NCBI RefSeq assembly: GCF_009811415.1
Contig: NZ_BLIG01000039.1
Span: forward strand, 1 to 64,000
Source of the DNA: Alteromonas sp. KUL106
GTDB taxonomy: Bacteria; Pseudomonadota; Gammaproteobacteria; Enterobacterales; Alteromonadaceae
Direction: 5' to 3'
Length of the DNA stretch: 64,000 nt
Position numbers and translations under genes: made by a program. Positions 36,863 through 47,875 of this stretch are shown piece after piece. The first letter of the stretch is position 1, and every line of letters begins with the position of its first letter. The notes under the pieces are model-generated. The model saw nothing but the letters and a program-made list of their open reading frames with translations, was not told the DNA's origin and ran no database searches.

Positions 36863-38278
36863 CTAGGGTGCGCAGTTTAGGTCTATCTTCGATTGCTCAT
36901 CTGCTACAGGGAAACATGCTCCTGATGGCAAAGCATCGGGTACATACCTATCAAGGTTCGGGTCGTAAAGTCCTTCTTCTAAAAATGCGACTAAATCATC
37001 GATTTCCTCGTCATTAAGATTCAGCGGCACAAATCGTTCATCAATCACACCGTCCGCCAGTCTTTTTTGTGGCACACCTGCATTCTTGTATAACACCACC
37101 TGCTCAACACTCGTGAAACTTCCACCGTGACCAAACACGTTTGAATCTTTCAGGTTATAGAGCTGTGGTACTTTAAACTTATAGTTATCTTCTATACGTC
37201 CAGTAAACCCACCTCTACCCTTTGCATCATTTTCAGTTACCACTCCCGTAATTTCAGGGTTTGACGTATCGAGATCGGCAAAACCGATGGCCATAAACAT
37301 CTCTTCGTTAGCAGCTCCTATATTTGAACTCAAAGCAGGGCCAGTATGACAGCTTGCGCAACCCGCTTTGCCAAAGAAAAGTAGGCCACCTCGTTTTTCT
37401 TGGTCCGTAAGCGCTGCGTCTTCGCCTTGTAACCAACGCTGAAAAGGCGCTTGATTAGCTAGTACTGTTCTCTCATATGCGGCAATTGCCTTACCCATAT
37501 TTTCAAGAATATCATCGCCCCCCTCCGGAAATGCTGCTTCGTATAACAATTGATACTCAATATTTTGTTGGACGAAAGAGTTGTTGAACGTGTTGAGTCT
37601 ATGCACTTTTGTACCCGCAATTGCTTGGGTTTCCAGGCCCCCCAAACCACGCGTATTTTCAGCTTTCGGAGTACCGGCAGTGGCCAATATCTCACTCGGT
37701 AATTCAGCATTAATTAGCCCGCCATCCTGATTACCAAACTGGCCGTTCCAAAGCATGACTTCTTGATAAGCTGTATTTAAAATACTGGGGGAAGTAAGTG
37801 GTTGAACATCGGGAATTAAACTCGGATCGCTGCTTGATTTGTCGAAGCCCTCGGTTAATACACGCATTTCTCCTGCAACACCAAAACCGGTTCCACCTTC
37901 TCCTATTCCCTGCACAACACCGGATTTGAAACCAGCAGCAACATGGTGACAGCTCGCACATGACCACGTGTTGACCAACTGCTCATGAACACCTTCCGTT
38001 GCAACGGCTGTTTCATGAAAGAGCATCATACCAAGAGAAACTTTCTCTTCAGTGAGTGCGTTGTTGGGATCGGCGGGAATACTGGAAAAATCTGAAGACT
38101 GGGGCAATTGAAGCCCTACCGCACCGCCATCTAATTGCTCGTTCAATGTTGTCATTAATTGTGCGGACAGCGAACTTTCCTCGAGAGTAGGCTCTTTCTC
38201 TTTATCTGCCCCACAACCCACCATCATTATAACAACACCAAGTATCAATACATTCTGAATATAAGGAATTGACTTCAT
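36863..38278 (-). CDS. Di-haem cytochrome c peroxidase/MauG-like lipoprotein
   Basis: A 471-residue lipoprotein (lipobox MVGC, Cys22). Two c-type haem sites are visible: WSCASCHHV (Cys107, Cys110, His111) and AGCASCHTG (Cys307, Cys310, His311). This is the arrangement of bacterial di-haem cytochrome c peroxidases and MauG-like proteins, which reduce hydrogen peroxide using electrons from a c-type cytochrome or modify a partner protein. The N-terminus suggests periplasmic attachment to a membrane. It is monocistronic, 43 bases from the hairpin at 36840. Confidence 0.9.
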   Translation of the reverse strand: MKSIPYIQNVLILGVVIMMVGCGADKEKEPTLEESSLSAQLMTTLNEQLDGGAVGLQLPQSSDFSSIPADPNNALTEEKVSLGMMLFHETAVATEGVHEQLVNTWSCASCHHVAAGFKSGVVQGIGEGGTGFGVAGEMRVLTEGFDKSSSDPSLIPDVQPLTSPSILNTAYQEVMLWNGQFGNQDGGLINAELPSEILATAGTPKAENTRGLGGLETQAIAGTKVHRLNTFNNSFVQQNIEYQLLYEAAFPEGGDDILENMGKAIAAYERTVLANQAPFQRWLQGEDAALTDQEKRGGLLFFGKAGCASCHTGPALSSNIGAANEEMFMAIGFADLDTSNPEITGVVTENDAKGRGGFTGRIEDNYKFKVPQLYNLKDSNVFGHGGSFTSVEQVVLYKNAGVPQKRLADGVIDERFVPLNLNDEEIDDLVAFLEEGLYDPNLDRYVPDALPSGACFPVADEQSKIDLNCAP

Positions 38279-38605
38279 GACTTCACCTTAACCGCATTCA
38301 ACGACAATTAAATTTCAAAGCATCAGGGCCACGAAGTGACGATGGTACTCAGTAAAAGCATACTTATTAACATTATTTAATATAGTAGACCAAGGCAGCA
38401 ACTTCGAGTGATAGTCGCGTATTTTAAACATTAATTTGACGCACACGCCTTTGAAAAACTGAGGCTTGTATTTCATGCGAGAAAAGGTATCAGAAGCGTT
38501 GTGATGTTTGAACGTAAAAAGCCCCCAAATATTGGCACATTCAATTGTTTGGGGGCTTTTCAAATTGCGGATTTTTATTAATTTTTTCTTAAATTAAAAG
38601 AAAAA
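38279..38605. other. Intergenic region with a shared terminator
   Basis: 327 bases between the peroxidase start and the greA stop, both on the minus strand. The only feature I can name is the hairpin at 38516-38560; the part between about 38290 and 38510 should hold the peroxidase promoter but shows no repeat or RNA structure. Confidence 0.5.
38516..38560 (-). terminator. Rho-independent terminator of greA
   Basis: Arms AAAAAGCCCCCAAA (38516-38529) and TTTGGGGGCTTTT (38548-38560). On the minus strand, GGGGGC-type stem then TTTTT, 46 bases past the greA stop. Confidence 0.9.
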
Positions 38606-39082
38606 CTAAATGTACTCTACTTCAATGATTTCCACTTCAACCTTGCCTGCGGGCGTTTGAATAGTCACCATATCATCGAGTTCTTTACCTATCAGGCCAC
38701 GTGCAATTGGTGAGTTTACCGATATCAAGTTGTTCTTAATATCCGCTTCGTCATCACCTACAATGCGATAAGTTGTTTCTTCATCGGTATCAACGTTTAA
38801 AATAGTAACAGTAGTGCCGAAAATAACCTTCCCGGTATTTTCCATTTTAGTGACGTCGATAATCTGTGCGTTTGAAAGTTTGCCCTCGATATCTTGAATA
38901 CGACCTTCACAGAAGCTCTGCTGTTCACGGGCCGCGTGATATTCAGCATTTTCTTTCAAATCGCCATGCTCACGCGCTTCTGCGATAGACTCGATTATAC
39001 GTGGGCGTGTTTTCGTTTTTAGCTCATTTAATTCGTCACGCAGCATTTGAGCGCCGCGCGCTGTCATTGGATACTGACTCAT
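38606..39082 (-). CDS. greA: Transcript-cleavage factor GreA
   Basis: A 158-residue GreA, which makes RNA polymerase cleave and resume stalled transcripts. It has the N-terminal coiled coil with the [15 protein letters not shown] tip (two acidic residues at the loop) and a C-terminal FKBP-like domain ending VEYI. Length is standard. A decayed greA fragment lies about 2 kb away at 36581-36708. Positioned after carB with the same orientation, as in other gammaproteobacteria. Confidence 0.97.
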   Translation of the reverse strand: MSQYPMTARGAQMLRDELNELKTKTRPRIIESIAEAREHGDLKENAEYHAAREQQSFCEGRIQDIEGKLSNAQIIDVTKMENTGKVIFGTTVTILNVDTDEETTYRIVGDDEADIKNNLISVNSPIARGLIGKELDDMVTIQTPAGKVEVEIIEVEYI

Positions 39083-39116
39083 GAATACTGTCTCACTTAG
39101 CTAGTAATTTAAACAG

Positions 39117-39192
39117 AAAAGTGCGCCGCGAAGGCGCACTTTTTATTCGTTCACACAAATGTAATATCGCTAGGATACCTCGTATCCTAGCG
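39117..39192 (-). terminator. Two hairpins after carB
   Basis: CGCTAGGATAC (39168-39178) and GTATCCTAGCG (39182-39192) form a perfect 11-bp stem with a 3-base loop 7 bases past the carB stop. Further on, AAAAGTGCGCC (39117-39127) and GGCGCACTTTT (39133-39143) form a terminator with trailing T on the minus strand. The first may stabilise the 3' end. Confidence 0.8.
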
Positions 39193-39199
39193 TATGTCA

Positions 39200-42100
39200 T
39201 TAGTGTTTAAGTCTAGCGTGCAGTTCTTGAACAGAAGCCACTTTGTTACGATCATCTGCAGACTTCGCTCGAATAGTCGCGAATGCTGCATTCATCGTCG
39301 TAGTATACGTGACCTTATTCAACAGCGCTTCTCGACGAATGTAAACTGAGTCAGTAATGGCTTGGCGACCCTCTGTTGTATTTATCAAGTAGGCGTATTC
39401 GCCATTTTTGATAGCATCAACGATATTAGGACGGCCTTCCGACAGTTTATTCACTACCGTGCTCATTATGCCTGCATCGTACAAGGTTGTTGCTGTTCCG
39501 CGTGTCGCTTCAATACTAAAACCAGCGGCGATAAGCGCCTTGGCAAGCTCAATGATTTTAGGCTTGTCAGTCTCACGAACAGAGATAAGCGCTTTACCTT
39601 CTTTAGGTAATGGCGCACCCGCACCTAAGTTCGCTTTCGCGTACGCTTCTTCAAAGGTATCGCCCACGCCCATAACCTCACCGGTAGAGCGCATTTCTGG
39701 GCCTAGCAGTGGATCAACGCCTTGGAATTTAGCAAATGGAAGAACCACTTCTTTCACAGAGTAGAAAGGCGGGATCACTTCTTCCGTTACGCCCTGCTCG
39801 GCCAAGCTTACACCCGCCATTGCACGCGCTGCCACTTTCGCAAGCGGAATACCTGTGGCTTTTGATACAAACGGTACGGTTCGCGCTGCGCGAGGGTTAA
39901 CCTCGATAAGGTAAACTTCACCGTCTTTAATCGCGAACTGCGTGTTCATCAAACCAACGACACCGAGTTCAAGGGCCATAGCACGCACCTGCTCGCGCAT
40001 TACGTCCTGAATTTCTTTCGAAAGCGAGTGTGGCGGCAGTGAACATGCAGAGTCACCCGAGTGAACACCTGCTTGTTCGATATGTTCCATGATTCCGCCG
40101 ATGACCACGTCTTTACCGTCGCAAATCGCGTCGATATCAACTTCGATGGCATCGTCAAGGAAACGGTCTAGCAATACTGGCGCGTCGTTAGACACTTTAA
40201 CTGCTTCGTTTAAGTAACGTTTCAGGTCTTTGATGTCGTATACGATTTCCATCGCACGACCACCAAGTACATAACTTGGACGTACAACAAGCGGAAAACC
40301 TATTTCTTTAGCTTTCTCAAGTGCTTGCTCAACGTTAGTTACCGTCGCATTCGCAGGCTGCTTGAGATTAAGCTTGTTCACCATTTGTTGAAAACGTTCA
40401 CGGTCTTCAGCACGGTCAATCGCTTCTGGCGAAGTACCCATGATTGGTACACCGGCTGCCTCTAGTGCACGGGCAAGTTTAAGTGGCGTTTGGCCACCAT
40501 ACTGCACAATAACGCCTTTTGGCTGCTCTTTAGCAACGATTTCAAGCACATCTTCCAGCGTTACTGGTTCGAAGTACAAGCGGTCAGACGTATCGTAGTC
40601 AGTAGACACTGTTTCTGGGTTACAGTTGACCATAATGGTCTCGTAACCGTCTTCACGCATGGACAGCGCCGCGTGAACACAACAGTAATCAAACTCGATA
40701 CCTTGACCAATACGGTTAGGACCGCCACCTAACACCATGATTTTGTCTTTGTCAGTGGGGGCCGCTTCACACTCTTCGTCATACGTAGAGTACATGTAAG
40801 CTGTGCTCGTAGAGAATTCTGCTGCACACGTGTCTACACGCTTGTACACTGGCGAAATGCCAAATCCACGACGCGTCTCACGAATGTCACTTTCCGCTAC
40901 TTTGGTCAGCTCAGCAAGGCGTGCATCTGAGAAGCCTTTGCGCTTCAGTGCGCGCATAAAGTCTGCATCGATACCCGGCAAACCAAGATCCGCAACTTTC
41001 GCTTCTAGTAGAATTAGGTCTTCAAGCTGCACAAGGTACCAACGGTCGATATTGGTAAGGTTAAATACCTCATCAACCGTCATGCCCATACGGAACGCAT
41101 CGCCAATGTACCAAATGCGCTCTGCGCCTGGCTGGCGAAGTTCGTAAACAACCTTGTTGCGTGACTCTGGGTCTTCAAGGTCAACCATTGGGTTAAGGCC
41201 TGTTGCACCGACCTCAAGACCGCGAAGCGCTTTTTGCAATGATTCTTGCTGGTTGCGACCAATTGCCATCACTTCACCTACCGACTTCATTTGAGTAGTT
41301 AGGCGGTCGTTAGCACCGGCGAACTTTTCAAAGTTGAAGCGTGGGATCTTCGTGACTACGTAATCGATAGACGGCTCAAACGACGCAGGCGTTAGGCCAC
41401 CCGTAATGTCGTTAGCCAATTCATCTAGCGTGTAACCTACCGCAAGTTTCGCTGCCACTTTCGCGATTGGGAAACCTGTTGCTTTCGAAGCAAGCGCTGA
41501 TGAACGCGATACACGCGGGTTCATCTCGATGATGACCATACGGCCCGTTTTAGGATCGACACCGAACTGTACGTTTGAACCACCCGTTTCAACGCCAATC
41601 TCACGTAGTACGGCCATTGCCGCATTACGCATAATCTGGAATTCTTTGTCGGTCAGGGTTTGTGCAGGTGCTACAGTGATTGAGTCACCTGTGTGTACAC
41701 CCATTGGGTCGAAGTTTTCGATAGTACACACGATAATACAGTTATCTGCTTTATCGCGTACTACTTCCATTTCGTATTCTTTCCAACCTAGCAACGATTC
41801 ATCAATAAGCAGTTCGTTGGTAGGAGACAGGTCAAGACCGCGGTGACAGATTTCGTTGAACTCGTCAATGTTATAGGCAATACCGCCGCCGCTGCCACCC
41901 ATGGTGAAAGAAGGGCGAATAATACATGGGAATCCTATACGGCTTAACACATCGTGCGCTTCATCCATGCTGTGTGCGATTTCTGCACGCGGACATTCAA
42001 GGCCGATATTTCTCATTGCTTTGTCGAAGCGCTCGCGGTTCTCCGCTTTATCGATGGCGTCAGCCGTTGCGCCGATAAGCTCACAACCGAACTCTTCTAG

Positions 42101-42421
42101 TACGCCATGTTTATCTAGCTCAAGCGCACAGTTTAGTGCAGTCTGCCCACCCATCGTTGGTAGGATGGCATCTGGACGTTCTTTTTCGATGATCTTGCGA
42201 ACGACTTCCCAGTGAATTGGCTCAATGTAGGTTGCATCTGCCATTTCTGGGTCTGTCATAATGGTAGCTGGGTTAGAGTTTACCAAAATAACACGGTAGC
42301 CTTCTTCGCGAAGGGCTTTACACGCTTGCGCGCCTGAATAATCGAATTCACAAGCCTGGCCAATTACAATAGGGCCAGCACCAATGATAAGAATACTTTG
42401 TATGTCGGTACGTTTTGGCAT
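39200..42421 (-). CDS. carB: Carbamoyl-phosphate synthase large subunit
   Basis: A 1073-residue CarB. Its two tandem ATP-grasp halves (about 1-550 and 555-930) make carbamoyl phosphate from bicarbonate, ammonia and 2 ATP, followed by the regulatory MGS domain (about 935-1070). Typical segments are [20 protein letters not shown] at the start and [20 protein letters not shown] in the second half. It follows carA by 13 bases on the same strand. Confidence 0.98.
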   Translation of the reverse strand: MPKRTDIQSILIIGAGPIVIGQACEFDYSGAQACKALREEGYRVILVNSNPATIMTDPEMADATYIEPIHWEVVRKIIEKERPDAILPTMGGQTALNCALELDKHGVLEEFGCELIGATADAIDKAENRERFDKAMRNIGLECPRAEIAHSMDEAHDVLSRIGFPCIIRPSFTMGGSGGGIAYNIDEFNEICHRGLDLSPTNELLIDESLLGWKEYEMEVVRDKADNCIIVCTIENFDPMGVHTGDSITVAPAQTLTDKEFQIMRNAAMAVLREIGVETGGSNVQFGVDPKTGRMVIIEMNPRVSRSSALASKATGFPIAKVAAKLAVGYTLDELANDITGGLTPASFEPSIDYVVTKIPRFNFEKFAGANDRLTTQMKSVGEVMAIGRNQQESLQKALRGLEVGATGLNPMVDLEDPESRNKVVYELRQPGAERIWYIGDAFRMGMTVDEVFNLTNIDRWYLVQLEDLILLEAKVADLGLPGIDADFMRALKRKGFSDARLAELTKVAESDIRETRRGFGISPVYKRVDTCAAEFSTSTAYMYSTYDEECEAAPTDKDKIMVLGGGPNRIGQGIEFDYCCVHAALSMREDGYETIMVNCNPETVSTDYDTSDRLYFEPVTLEDVLEIVAKEQPKGVIVQYGGQTPLKLARALEAAGVPIMGTSPEAIDRAEDRERFQQMVNKLNLKQPANATVTNVEQALEKAKEIGFPLVVRPSYVLGGRAMEIVYDIKDLKRYLNEAVKVSNDAPVLLDRFLDDAIEVDIDAICDGKDVVIGGIMEHIEQAGVHSGDSACSLPPHSLSKEIQDVMREQVRAMALELGVVGLMNTQFAIKDGEVYLIEVNPRAARTVPFVSKATGIPLAKVAARAMAGVSLAEQGVTEEVIPPFYSVKEVVLPFAKFQGVDPLLGPEMRSTGEVMGVGDTFEEAYAKANLGAGAPLPKEGKALISVRETDKPKIIELAKALIAAGFSIEATRGTATTLYDAGIMSTVVNKLSEGRPNIVDAIKNGEYAYLINTTEGRQAITDSVYIRREALLNKVTYTTTMNAAFATIRAKSADDRNKVASVQELHARLKH

Positions 42422-42434
42422 AGTTGGCTAATTC

Positions 42435-43565
42435 CTACTGCTTGTGTTGTTCAATAAGTTCGATGAAGTGGTCGAATAGCGGTGCCGCTTCATGAGGGCC
42501 TGGGCTGGCTTCAGGGTGACCCTGGAAGCTAAATGCAGGCTTGTCGGTGCGGTGAATACCTTGCAACGACTTGTCGAACAACGAAATGTGAGTTACTTCT
42601 AGGTTATCTGGCAAGCTAGACTCGTCAACAGCAAAACCGTGGTTTTGGCTAGTGATCATAACTACATTACGCTTAAGGTCTTTCACCGGGTGGTTTGCGC
42701 CGTGATGACCAAACTTCATTTTCACCGTCTTCGCACCACTTGCGATAGCAAGTAGCTGGTGACCAAGACAAATACCAAAGACTGGCGTACCCGTTTCTAC
42801 GATGGTTTTAATTGCTGCCACTGCATAGTCACATGGCTCAGGATCACCAGGACCATTTGACAAGAACACACCGTCAGGGTTCATGGCTAATACGTCTTCA
42901 GCGGGAGTTTGTGCGGGTACCAGGGTCACTTTACAACCGCGGTCGGCAAGCATGCGAAGAATATTATTCTTAACACCGTAGTCGTATGCAACAACGTGAT
43001 ACTTGAACTCGCTTGGTGTTACGTAGCCTTTGCCAAGCTCCCAACTCCCTTCTGTCCATGTCTTCGGCTCAGTAATACTGACTACTTTGGCCAAATCCAT
43101 GCCTTTAAGGCCAGGAAAAGCTTTTGCTTGCGCCAGTGCGCTAGACTCGTCTAATTCATCAGAGCAAATAATGCAGCCGTTTTGTGCACCTTTGTCTCGC
43201 AAGATACGCGTTAAACGACGTGTATCAATGTCAGCAATACCCACAACGCCTTTCGCTTTAAGGTATTCAGACAGTGTTTGCTGTTGACGAAAGTTACTAG
43301 CAACAAGCGGTAAATCACGAATAATGAGACCTTTCGACCAGATTTTATCTGCCTCGACGTCTTCTTCGTTAGTACCGGTATTGCCAATGTGTGGATAAGT
43401 AAGGGTGATGAGTTGTTCAGCGTAGGATGGGTCGGTGAGAATTTCTTGATAGCCGGTCATGGAAGTATTAAAAACGACTTCCCCGACGGCGGAGCCTGTA
43501 GCGCCTATCGCCGTACCTTTAAAAACAGAACCATCCTCTAACACCAAAAGGGCAGAATTAGCCAA
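42435..43565 (-). CDS. carA: Carbamoyl-phosphate synthase small subunit
   Basis: A 376-residue glutaminase subunit CarA. The N-terminal domain starts [20 protein letters not shown]; the class-I amidotransferase domain has the nucleophile Cys in [13 protein letters not shown] and the His/Glu pair in [11 protein letters not shown]. The start is TTG at 43565 with GGAGG five bases ahead; an upstream frame extends to 43769 but has no matching RBS and exceeds the family length. First gene of carAB for arginine and pyrimidine synthesis. Confidence 0.95.
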   Translation of the reverse strand: MANSALLVLEDGSVFKGTAIGATGSAVGEVVFNTSMTGYQEILTDPSYAEQLITLTYPHIGNTGTNEEDVEADKIWSKGLIIRDLPLVASNFRQQQTLSEYLKAKGVVGIADIDTRRLTRILRDKGAQNGCIICSDELDESSALAQAKAFPGLKGMDLAKVVSITEPKTWTEGSWELGKGYVTPSEFKYHVVAYDYGVKNNILRMLADRGCKVTLVPAQTPAEDVLAMNPDGVFLSNGPGDPEPCDYAVAAIKTIVETGTPVFGICLGHQLLAIASGAKTVKMKFGHHGANHPVKDLKRNVVMITSQNHGFAVDESSLPDNLEVTHISLFDKSLQGIHRTDKPAFSFQGHPEASPGPHEAAPLFDHFIELIEQHKQ

Positions 43566-43931
43566 GTCAACCTCCAGATTAAGGATAACTATGTGTTTGC
43601 GCAGTTTTCTGCACAAACCCCACAAAAAACGGGAGTTATTGATAACAATACATCCCGTTCTACGATCTTTGCAGCTAATAAAACCGCACTCTTCAGCCGG
43701 TTTGACCGCTTCAGAATACGAAATTCTGGCAAATTCAGGCGAGTATACATCACTGACCGAAAATGGCAAATTTATTTCTAATAATTTACTAAAATAACGC
43801 TTATGCCACCTTTTTTGCGCAAAACCACTGAAAGTACGCTTTATTGCTCACAAAAAGTTCAACTTTAGTTTAACACTTTGATAACGCCTCAACGTTTATT
43901 TGCTTTTGTCGCAAGCTAACGTTGAATATGT
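43566..43931. other. Leader region between dapB and carA
   Basis: About 366 bases that should hold the carAB promoter and leader. A CAGAAT/ATTCTG inverted repeat with a 5-base spacer lies at about 43710-43726, and TCAACGTT/AACGTTGA (43889-43896, 43918-43925) ends next to the dapB stop. Neither clearly matches an arginine repressor box. Confidence 0.35.
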
Positions 43932-44735
43932 TTATAGTTTCAAGTCTAGTACATCAACCATGGAGTATAGACCAGGTTCCTTACCATACAACCATTTTGC
44001 GGCGTGTACCGCACCTTTGGCGAACGTTAAACGACTAGAGGCTTTGTGAGTTATCTCTAGACGCTCACCAATATCAGCAAATAATGCGGTATGCTCGCCA
44101 ACAATATCCCCTGCTCTTATTGTGGCAAAGCCTATGGTACCCTGGTCTCTTTCAGGCTCTTTGCCTTCTCGGCCATAAACCGCACATGTCTTTAAATCTC
44201 GGCCTAATTCATCAGCTATCGCTTCACCAATGGCCATTGCAGTGCCTGATGGCGCATCTTGTTTAAATCTGTGATGTGCCTCTGTAATTTCGATATCAGC
44301 AGTTTCACCTAGTACGCTTGCCGCCTGTCGAACAAGCGACAACATAAGATTTACGCCAACGCTGTAGTTTGCTGCAAAAACGATAGGAATGTGTTTAGCG
44401 GCTTCACGTAGTGCAGCGAGTTGATTATCGTTAAGACCGGTGGTCCCAATCACGACTGGCATGTTGTTTTCAACACACCATTTTAGGTTGTTTTCAATAA
44501 CGGAAGGTAATGTGAAGTCAATCATCACGTCGGCGTCGCTTCCGCTTAAACTCGATAAAGCGGAACAATCAATGTTCTTCTTACCAATACCGGCAAGCTC
44601 ACCTACATTTAAACCCACCCATGGAGAATCATCTCGGACCGTTGCAACACTGAGTTCTGCATCATCACTTAGGTCAAGTGCCTCGACAAGAACACGCCCC
44701 ATTCGCCCATTGGCGCCAAACAAACCTACTTTCAT
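43932..44735 (-). CDS. dapB: 4-hydroxy-tetrahydrodipicolinate reductase
   Basis: A 267-residue DapB, second committed enzyme of lysine and diaminopimelate synthesis. It has the NAD(P)H-binding N-terminus MKVGLFGANGRMGRVL and the catalytic ITEAHHRFKQDAPSGTAM region (His-His and Lys). The start is the ATG at 44735; the ATG at 44765 would add a 10-residue tail without RBS. Upstream of carA with the same orientation. Confidence 0.96.
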   Translation of the reverse strand: MKVGLFGANGRMGRVLVEALDLSDDAELSVATVRDDSPWVGLNVGELAGIGKKNIDCSALSSLSGSDADVMIDFTLPSVIENNLKWCVENNMPVVIGTTGLNDNQLAALREAAKHIPIVFAANYSVGVNLMLSLVRQAASVLGETADIEITEAHHRFKQDAPSGTAMAIGEAIADELGRDLKTCAVYGREGKEPERDQGTIGFATIRAGDIVGEHTALFADIGERLEITHKASSRLTFAKGAVHAAKWLYGKEPGLYSMVDVLDLKL

Positions 44736-45096
44736 TATTTGTATTACACTTTTATTTGCCTTCAACTAGCACGCATTTTGCCAAATGCCTGCACTATTGC
44801 AATGTGAGATTAATAATAAATACATATAACAATTAACACAGAAAACGTTTCGCTTTCCTCTGTAGATGCATTCACTCAAAAAAACACGCAAGTATAGGCT
44901 TTCAAAAAAGGCTTGTGCTTCTCAATTCGCTGACGTCGAATGACGTAAGCGCAAGATTCACTCCCAAAACTATTGTCTGTCGCGTTAATAGATATTACGG
45001 TGAATGTGCTCGCTAAATCGTTGGCTAGTCTTGTTTTCTAGGGCCAATTGAGTGACGCTGTTGGCAATCATAATTACTAATTCAAATGAAAACATT
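44736..45096. other. Intergenic region dapB | cytochrome b561
   Basis: About 360 bases between divergent genes, AT-rich. I see two short imperfect palindromes and no clear regulatory motif, RNA gene or repeat. Confidence 0.4.
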
Positions 45097-45780
45097 ATGC
45101 AGAAAGTACTCGTTTGGGATATCCCTACCCGCTTTTTTCACTGGCTTCTGGTTGCCAGCCTTTTAGCACAGTATGCGACGGCCGAATGGTTCGAAAACGC
45201 AATACAATGGCATTTTTATATTGGATATTTCACTTTATTTTTGGTTGTCTTTCGCGTTTTATGGGGTTTTGTAGGTACCCATTATGCTAGATTTAACAGC
45301 TTCGTAACCGGTCCGCGAGACGTTGTAAACTATGTAATGACCTTGTTTAATAAACACTCGGCATCTTCTGTTGGGCACAACCCGCTGGGAGGCTGGTTTG
45401 TTATCGTCATGCTTGTTTTAGTCGCTGTTCAAGCAGTTTCAGGCTTGTTTATGACGGACGATATTTTCTTAGATGGTCCTTATCGCCAACTGGCAGATAA
45501 AGAAACACTCGCGCTGATGAATACACTACACCATCTCGCATTTGACATTCTGCTGTATGTCATTGCACTTCATATAGCGGCGGTCATTTTTTACGGTGTT
45601 TATAAAAAACAAAAATTAGTGCCTGCCATGGTGCATGGGAAAAAAGAGTCAAAAACCGCTGGTATCTCTGACTCTCGCTTAGTTATTGCACTTTTGGTCG
45701 CGTTGTTAGCTGGGGTAATTGTGTACGTAGCGATTGACGTTTTTCCGCCCACGCCTGAAGTGGACGAGTATTACTATTAA
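45097..45780 (+). CDS. Cytochrome b561-type membrane haem protein
   Basis: A 227-residue four-helix b-type cytochrome (prokaryotic cytochrome b561/Ni-hydrogenase b-like). It begins VWDIPTRFFHWLLVASLLAQ, with further haem-ligand histidines in WHFYIGYFTLF (about residue 39), GHNPLGGWF (about 100) and MNTLHHLAFD (about 145), and a long tail with a final helix. These proteins transfer electrons between quinol and periplasmic c-type cytochromes, for which a cytochrome c' and a di-haem peroxidase lie in the same region. The ATG at 45097 is preferred over 45052. Confidence 0.85.
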   Translation: MQKVLVWDIPTRFFHWLLVASLLAQYATAEWFENAIQWHFYIGYFTLFLVVFRVLWGFVGTHYARFNSFVTGPRDVVNYVMTLFNKHSASSVGHNPLGGWFVIVMLVLVAVQAVSGLFMTDDIFLDGPYRQLADKETLALMNTLHHLAFDILLYVIALHIAAVIFYGVYKKQKLVPAMVHGKKESKTAGISDSRLVIALLVALLAGVIVYVAIDVFPPTPEVDEYYY

Positions 45781-45792
45781 CATGGTACTTAA

Positions 45793-45820
45793 GGGCCTGC
45801 TATATAAAATAGACAGGCCC
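45793..45820. terminator. Bidirectional hairpin between convergent genes
   Basis: GGGCCTG (45793-45799) and CAGGCCC (45814-45820) extended inward by CTAT/ATAG. It sits between the stops of the cytochrome b561 gene and prpE, but without a strong T-run on either side. Confidence 0.55.
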
Positions 45821-45836
45821 TGCCTCGATGAGTCAT

Positions 45837-47735
45837 TCAAATTAAGCCCTGTACCAATCCTTTTTGCCTCATTAGCGACTCAATCTCTTTTACACTTGTT
45901 GGATCATCAATTGTAGAAGGCACGGCGACCGTTTCATTTGCCGCTATTTGGCGAAGGAGTTTGCGTAAAATTTTTCCGGAACGGGTTTTCGGTAATCGCT
46001 CAACGACAATAGCGCGTTTAAAACAGGCTACCGGACCAATTGCGTCACGTACTCGCTGAACCAGCGCTTTCTCTAGCTCTTTTTCGTCAATTGAAACTCC
46101 ATCTTTAAGTAATACTAACCCAACGGGCAATTGACCTTTAAGTGCGTCATGAACCCCGATGACACTGCATTCGGCTATGGCAGGATGCGCTGCTAACACC
46201 TCCTCCATTTCGCCTGTAGAAAGCCGGTGCCCTGCAACATTGATTACGTCATCTGTCCTCCCCATAATAAAAACGTAACCGTCTTCATCCACATAGCCAT
46301 TATCGCCGGTGCTATAGTAGCCAGGAAATTCCCGCAGGTAACCGTCGCTAAAACGCTGATGATCTCGCCAGATTGTAGACAAGCACCCCGGGGGTAAGGG
46401 AAGTTTGATAGCAATCGCACCCGTTTCTCCCGTTGTTTGTTCTTTATCGATACCTTTGAGCACCGTTACGTGAAACCCTGGCGTTGGAACACTGGAAGAG
46501 CCTGGCTTAGTTTCCATGGGTTCCACCCCCATTGGGTTTGAACAAATCGGCCAGCCCGTTTCCGTCTGCCACCAATGGTCGATAATCGGCACGCCTATTT
46601 TATCTAGTGCCCAGTAATAGGTCGGCGGATCAAGCCGCTCACCCGCCATAAATACTGTTCGCAGACTTGATGTATCGTATGTGGAAAAAAGGTCAGCTTC
46701 TGGATCGACTTTTCTAATTGCACGAAATGCAGTAGGGGCTGCGAAAAGCACATTGATTTTGTGGCTTTCTATCATTCTCCAGAACGCACCCGCATCCGGT
46801 GTACCTACAGGTTTACCTTCATACAGCACAGTCGTAGCGCCTTTTATTAACGGCGCATAAACAATGTAGGAGTGCCCCACAACCCAACCCACGTCCGACG
46901 CTGCCCAAAATACGTCGTCCTCACCAATACCGTAGACGGCTCCCATGGAATAGTGAAGCGCGACGGCATGCCCACCATTATCTCGCACCACACCCTTGGG
47001 CTTACCCGTAGTTCCAGAGGTATAAAGTACATAAAGTGGATCAGTGGCATCGACCGCGACGGGGTCAGCGGGCTCACTATTTTCCGCTAATGTCATCCAA
47101 TCGTGATCAATATCTTCGTTTAATTGCGCAATTAATTGTTCACGCTGAAACAAGACACACGCATTGGGCTTGTGGTTGGCTATCGATACGGCCTCATCGA
47201 CTAGCGGTTTATAAGGCAGTATTTTGCTGCCCTCTATGCCGCATGACGCCGTAATAATTACTTTCGGTGTTGCATCGTCTATTCTGACGGCAAGTTCATT
47301 CGCGGCAAAGCCACCAAAAACAACTGAGTGGATAGCGCCAATGCGCGCACAAGCCAGCATGGCGATCGCAGCTTGGGGGATCATGGGCATATAAATAATG
47401 ACCCGATCGCCTTTCGATACACCTAAACGCGACAAGCCGCCAGCAAATGTCGCGACCTGTGAAAGCAATTCATTGTAAGAAAAATACTGTGTGGTTTGTG
47501 TGACTGGCGAATCATATATAAGCGCTGTCTTCTCACCCCGTCCATTTTTAACGTGGTGATCTAGCGCAAGATATGACGTGTTGAGTTGACCTCCACGAAA
47601 CCAGTCATAGTAACCATTATCCGCTTTTTGACAGCCATTTACTGGGGGCTCAAACCAAGCGATATTGCGAGCTTGTTGTAACCAAAACTCATCGGGATGT
47701 TGTATGGAGGCAATGTATTCATTTTTATAAGTCAT
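45837..47735 (-). CDS. prpE: Propionyl-CoA synthetase PrpE (acyl-CoA synthetase)
   Basis: A 632-residue AMP-forming acyl-CoA synthetase that makes propionyl-CoA (or acetyl-CoA) from acid, ATP and CoA. Visible motifs are YTSGTTGKPKG (P-loop), TETGWP, the STGDNGYVDEDGYVFIMGRT hinge and the C-terminal acetylatable Lys in RSGKILRKL. The N-terminal FWLQQARNIAWFEPP region resembles PrpE rather than Acs. The start is the ATG at 47735, since AGGA lies 7 bases ahead; 47741 and 47765 are weaker. Acetyl/propionyl-CoA synthetases are the known targets of CrbS/CrbR-type regulators, which lie at 56-61 kb here. Confidence 0.9.
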   Translation of the reverse strand: MTYKNEYIASIQHPDEFWLQQARNIAWFEPPVNGCQKADNGYYDWFRGGQLNTSYLALDHHVKNGRGEKTALIYDSPVTQTTQYFSYNELLSQVATFAGGLSRLGVSKGDRVIIYMPMIPQAAIAMLACARIGAIHSVVFGGFAANELAVRIDDATPKVIITASCGIEGSKILPYKPLVDEAVSIANHKPNACVLFQREQLIAQLNEDIDHDWMTLAENSEPADPVAVDATDPLYVLYTSGTTGKPKGVVRDNGGHAVALHYSMGAVYGIGEDDVFWAASDVGWVVGHSYIVYAPLIKGATTVLYEGKPVGTPDAGAFWRMIESHKINVLFAAPTAFRAIRKVDPEADLFSTYDTSSLRTVFMAGERLDPPTYYWALDKIGVPIIDHWWQTETGWPICSNPMGVEPMETKPGSSSVPTPGFHVTVLKGIDKEQTTGETGAIAIKLPLPPGCLSTIWRDHQRFSDGYLREFPGYYSTGDNGYVDEDGYVFIMGRTDDVINVAGHRLSTGEMEEVLAAHPAIAECSVIGVHDALKGQLPVGLVLLKDGVSIDEKELEKALVQRVRDAIGPVACFKRAIVVERLPKTRSGKILRKLLRQIAANETVAVPSTIDDPTSVKEIESLMRQKGLVQGLI

Positions 47736-47875
47736 AACCATGTCCTGAGTAGGGTTTATGAACAACCTAATGCAGTTCGCGATAACGTGGTTATAAGACT
47801 TCAGGCGTAAACGTTATAACAGCCTGATTTACATAGCATTAAACTTTCATAGAACTTTAGATGTCGACATGAACG

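Noticed and set aside
43700..43730. Arginine repressor box upstream of carA
   Set aside because: The CAGAAT/ATTCTG inverted repeat has a 5-base spacer and lacks the TGAAT-N4-ATTCA pattern.
43566..43769. N-terminal extension of carA
   Set aside because: Family length and the GGAGG-TTG pair at 43565 support the shorter start.
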